Positions 62,789 through 64,000 of a stretch of DNA of 64,000 nt are shown here, piece after piece. Origin of the DNA: Cupriavidus gilardii (lineage in GTDB: Bacteria; Pseudomonadota; Gammaproteobacteria; Burkholderiales; Burkholderiaceae); assembly GCF_013314895.1 (NCBI RefSeq), contig NZ_JABTYE010000007.1, positions 1-64,000 on the forward strand, read 5' to 3'. Made by a program: the position numbers and the translations under genes. Numbering within the stretch: the first letter of the stretch is position 1; every line of letters begins with the position of its first letter. The notes below the pieces were generated by a model. It saw only the letters and a program-made list of their open reading frames with translations, was not told the origin of the DNA and did not search any database.

Positions 62789-64000
62789 ATGCATCGCGAC
62801 CCATTCGAACCCTTCCCCCCCAACGCGAATGCCAACGGACACGGCGGACGGCCGGCGGCGGGTGCGTCGCCGCAATCATCCGAATCGCCGCAATCATCCG
62901 AATCGCCGCAATCATCCGAATCGCCGCAATTTTCCGCATCGCCTGGACCCTCCCGCACGCTGAAGGCGCCGCCGTTTCAGGGAAGCTGGGCCCCCGGCAC
63001 GGACGGGCGCGTCATCCCTACCCCGCACGCTGCCATCCGTAGCGGCAAGCTCGCGCTGATCCGGCAAGCCGTCGCCGCCACGCCCGATGCGCTGCGCCTG
63101 TGCGATTCCCATGGCGATCCGCCGCTGCATTTCGCCATCCGCTCCGGGGCGCCGGTCGCCATCCTCGCCTGCCTGCTCGAACAGGGCGCCCGCCTCGACG
63201 CGCGCAATATGCGGGGAGAAACCGCCCTGCACATTGCCTTCGGCCAGCGGGACGCCGAGCCCGCCCGCCTGAACTGGCTGCTGGCGCATGCCGACCGGAA
63301 CGGCGACGGCGGCAGCTGGCTCGCCGCGTTCGTACCGGATGCGGATGGCGGCTATGCCTACGAGCGCGGGCTGGGTGTGCAACGGCAGCCAACACGCGGC
63401 ATGGAACCAGTCATCGCCAACCTGCAACGGCATGACGGCTGGTATCGGGCCTATCTCGTCAACATGGCCAAGGCGGTGACTCACGGAGACCGCGCACGAG
63501 TCAAAGCGCTACTGGCCTGTGAGATGCCGCTGGATCTTGCAGTGCAGGGCGGCAAGACAGCACTGATGGTCGCCGCCGAACAGGGCCACGAGGGCGTCGT
63601 CGACATGCTGCTGCTGCACGCCGACGAGCACGGCATGCGGCAGCTGAATCTGGGCGCGGCGGACAGCGGCGACACCGCCTTGATGCTCGCCGCCTTCCAC
63701 GGCCACGTCGCCGTGGTCGAGCGGCTGCTCGCCGCTTCGGCGGCCACCGAGGTGCCGAGCCAGTGCGGAGACACCGCGCTGATGGCCGCGGCCGTTGGCG
63801 GGCACGACGGCATCGTCGACAGGCTGCTCAATGCCGGCGCGGCCGTCGATACCCGCAATGCCCTGGGCCGGACGGCGCTGATGTTCGCCGCCGTGGCAGG
63901 TCACCGCGCCACGGTCGAGGTGTTGCTACGCCATGGCGCCGCGGTCGACGCCAAGGATGGCGAAGGGCGCTCCGCCCTGGCCTTCGTCGCCCTGCATGCG
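62789..64000 (+). CDS. Ankyrin-repeat protein, cut by the window edge
   Basis: At least 404 residues are open to the last base. The N-terminus is Asn/Gly/Pro-rich and contains three exact PQSSES hexapeptides plus a PQFSAS variant (18-bp DNA repeats at about 62868-62942). From about residue 70, ankyrin repeats appear: GDPPLHFAIRSGAPVAILACLLEQGA, RGETALHIAFGQRDAE, then after a break GKTALMVAAEQGHEGVVDMLL, GDTALMLAAFHGHVAVVERLL, GDTALMAAAVGGHDGIVDRLLNAGA and GRTALMFAAVAGHRATVEVLLRHGA. The break (about 155-235) holds aromatic-rich DGWYRAYLVNM. There is no signal peptide. GGAGG lies before the ATG. The target is unknown. Confidence 0.85.
   Translation, partial: MHRDPFEPFPPNANANGHGGRPAAGASPQSSESPQSSESPQSSESPQFSASPGPSRTLKAPPFQGSWAPGTDGRVIPTPHAAIRSGKLALIRQAVAATPDALRLCDSHGDPPLHFAIRSGAPVAILACLLEQGARLDARNMRGETALHIAFGQRDAEPARLNWLLAHADRNGDGGSWLAAFVPDADGGYAYERGLGVQRQPTRGMEPVIANLQRHDGWYRAYLVNMAKAVTHGDRARVKALLACEMPLDLAVQGGKTALMVAAEQGHEGVVDMLLLHADEHGMRQLNLGAADSGDTALMLAAFHGHVAVVERLLAASAATEVPSQCGDTALMAAAVGGHDGIVDRLLNAGAAVDTRNALGRTALMFAAVAGHRATVEVLLRHGAAVDAKDGEGRSALAFVALHA

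Noticed and set aside
62868..62942. Regular 18-bp repeats that could be read as a CRISPR-like array
   Set aside because: There are no spacers, and the units are in frame, encoding PQSSES inside the ankyrin-protein gene.

Overview
This 64 kb window is high-GC chromosomal DNA that looks like a member of the Burkholderiales (Burkholderiaceae, Cupriavidus/Ralstonia-like). The pointers are two Bug-type solute-binding proteins, a TctA/TctB transporter, a liv-type ABC operon, a PHB-depolymerase-type esterase, an aa3-type oxidase, NorR/flavohemoglobin, and a CYP152 peroxygenase. Genus is inference. I see no tRNA, rRNA, integrase, insertion sequence or CRISPR array, so this is a stretch of metabolic and transport genes rather than a mobile island.

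Layout. 0.2-1.6 kb: a DHA2 drug-efflux pump, then an inverted REP-like pair. 1.8-9.8 kb: an IclR regulator with an SDR dehydrogenase and a Bug receptor on the minus strand, divergent from a five-gene livHMGF-binding-protein operon. 10-13 kb: a soluble GGDEF-EAL protein, a DUF4397 lipoprotein and a small winged-helix regulator. 13-17 kb: tctB-tctA divergent from an aldehyde dehydrogenase, with a striking palindrome between them. 17-21 kb: a paoABC-like molybdenum aldehyde oxidoreductase. 21-25.6 kb: a BON protein, then LysR divergent from Bug and a gamma-glutamyltransferase-like enzyme. 25.6-29.3 kb: three exporters (Bcr-type MFS, EamA, MATE).

29.4-35.6 kb: an oxidase operon (coxB-coxA-two coxC-like genes-subunit IV, minus strand) with small membrane proteins beside it. 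35.7-41.3 kb: rubredoxin, a CYP152 peroxygenase and a large DUF748/AsmA-like protein. 41.7-44.9 kb: an MHS transporter, a PHB-depolymerase-type esterase and a small secreted protein. 45-49 kb: a BvgS/EvgS-like hybrid kinase and a LuxR-type response regulator. 48.9-52.4 kb: an AGCS symporter, a degenerate HAD-like protein and a secreted unknown. 52.5-55.5 kb: hmp divergent from norR, with a sigma-54-like promoter and three GT-N7-AC sites. 55.7-64 kb: an unusual 1000-residue class A PBP, a divergent uracil-DNA-glycosylase-like protein, a luciferase-like oxidoreductase, a DedA-rhodanese fusion, a GlsB/YeaQ protein, and an ankyrin-repeat gene cut by the window edge.

How it fits together. Much of the window handles uptake and oxidation of small organic acids, amides and aldehydes: Bug/Tct/liv uptake, ALDH, SDR, PaoABC, GGT and LLM. 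Local one-component regulators (IclR, LysR, NorR) sit divergent to their likely targets. The most unusual structural signal is a set of short intergenic tandem arrays with units of 7, 9, 9, 10 and 11 bp. They lie next to stop codons or, in one case, run into a ribosome binding site. The units differ between loci, so this looks like a genome habit rather than one dispersed repeat.
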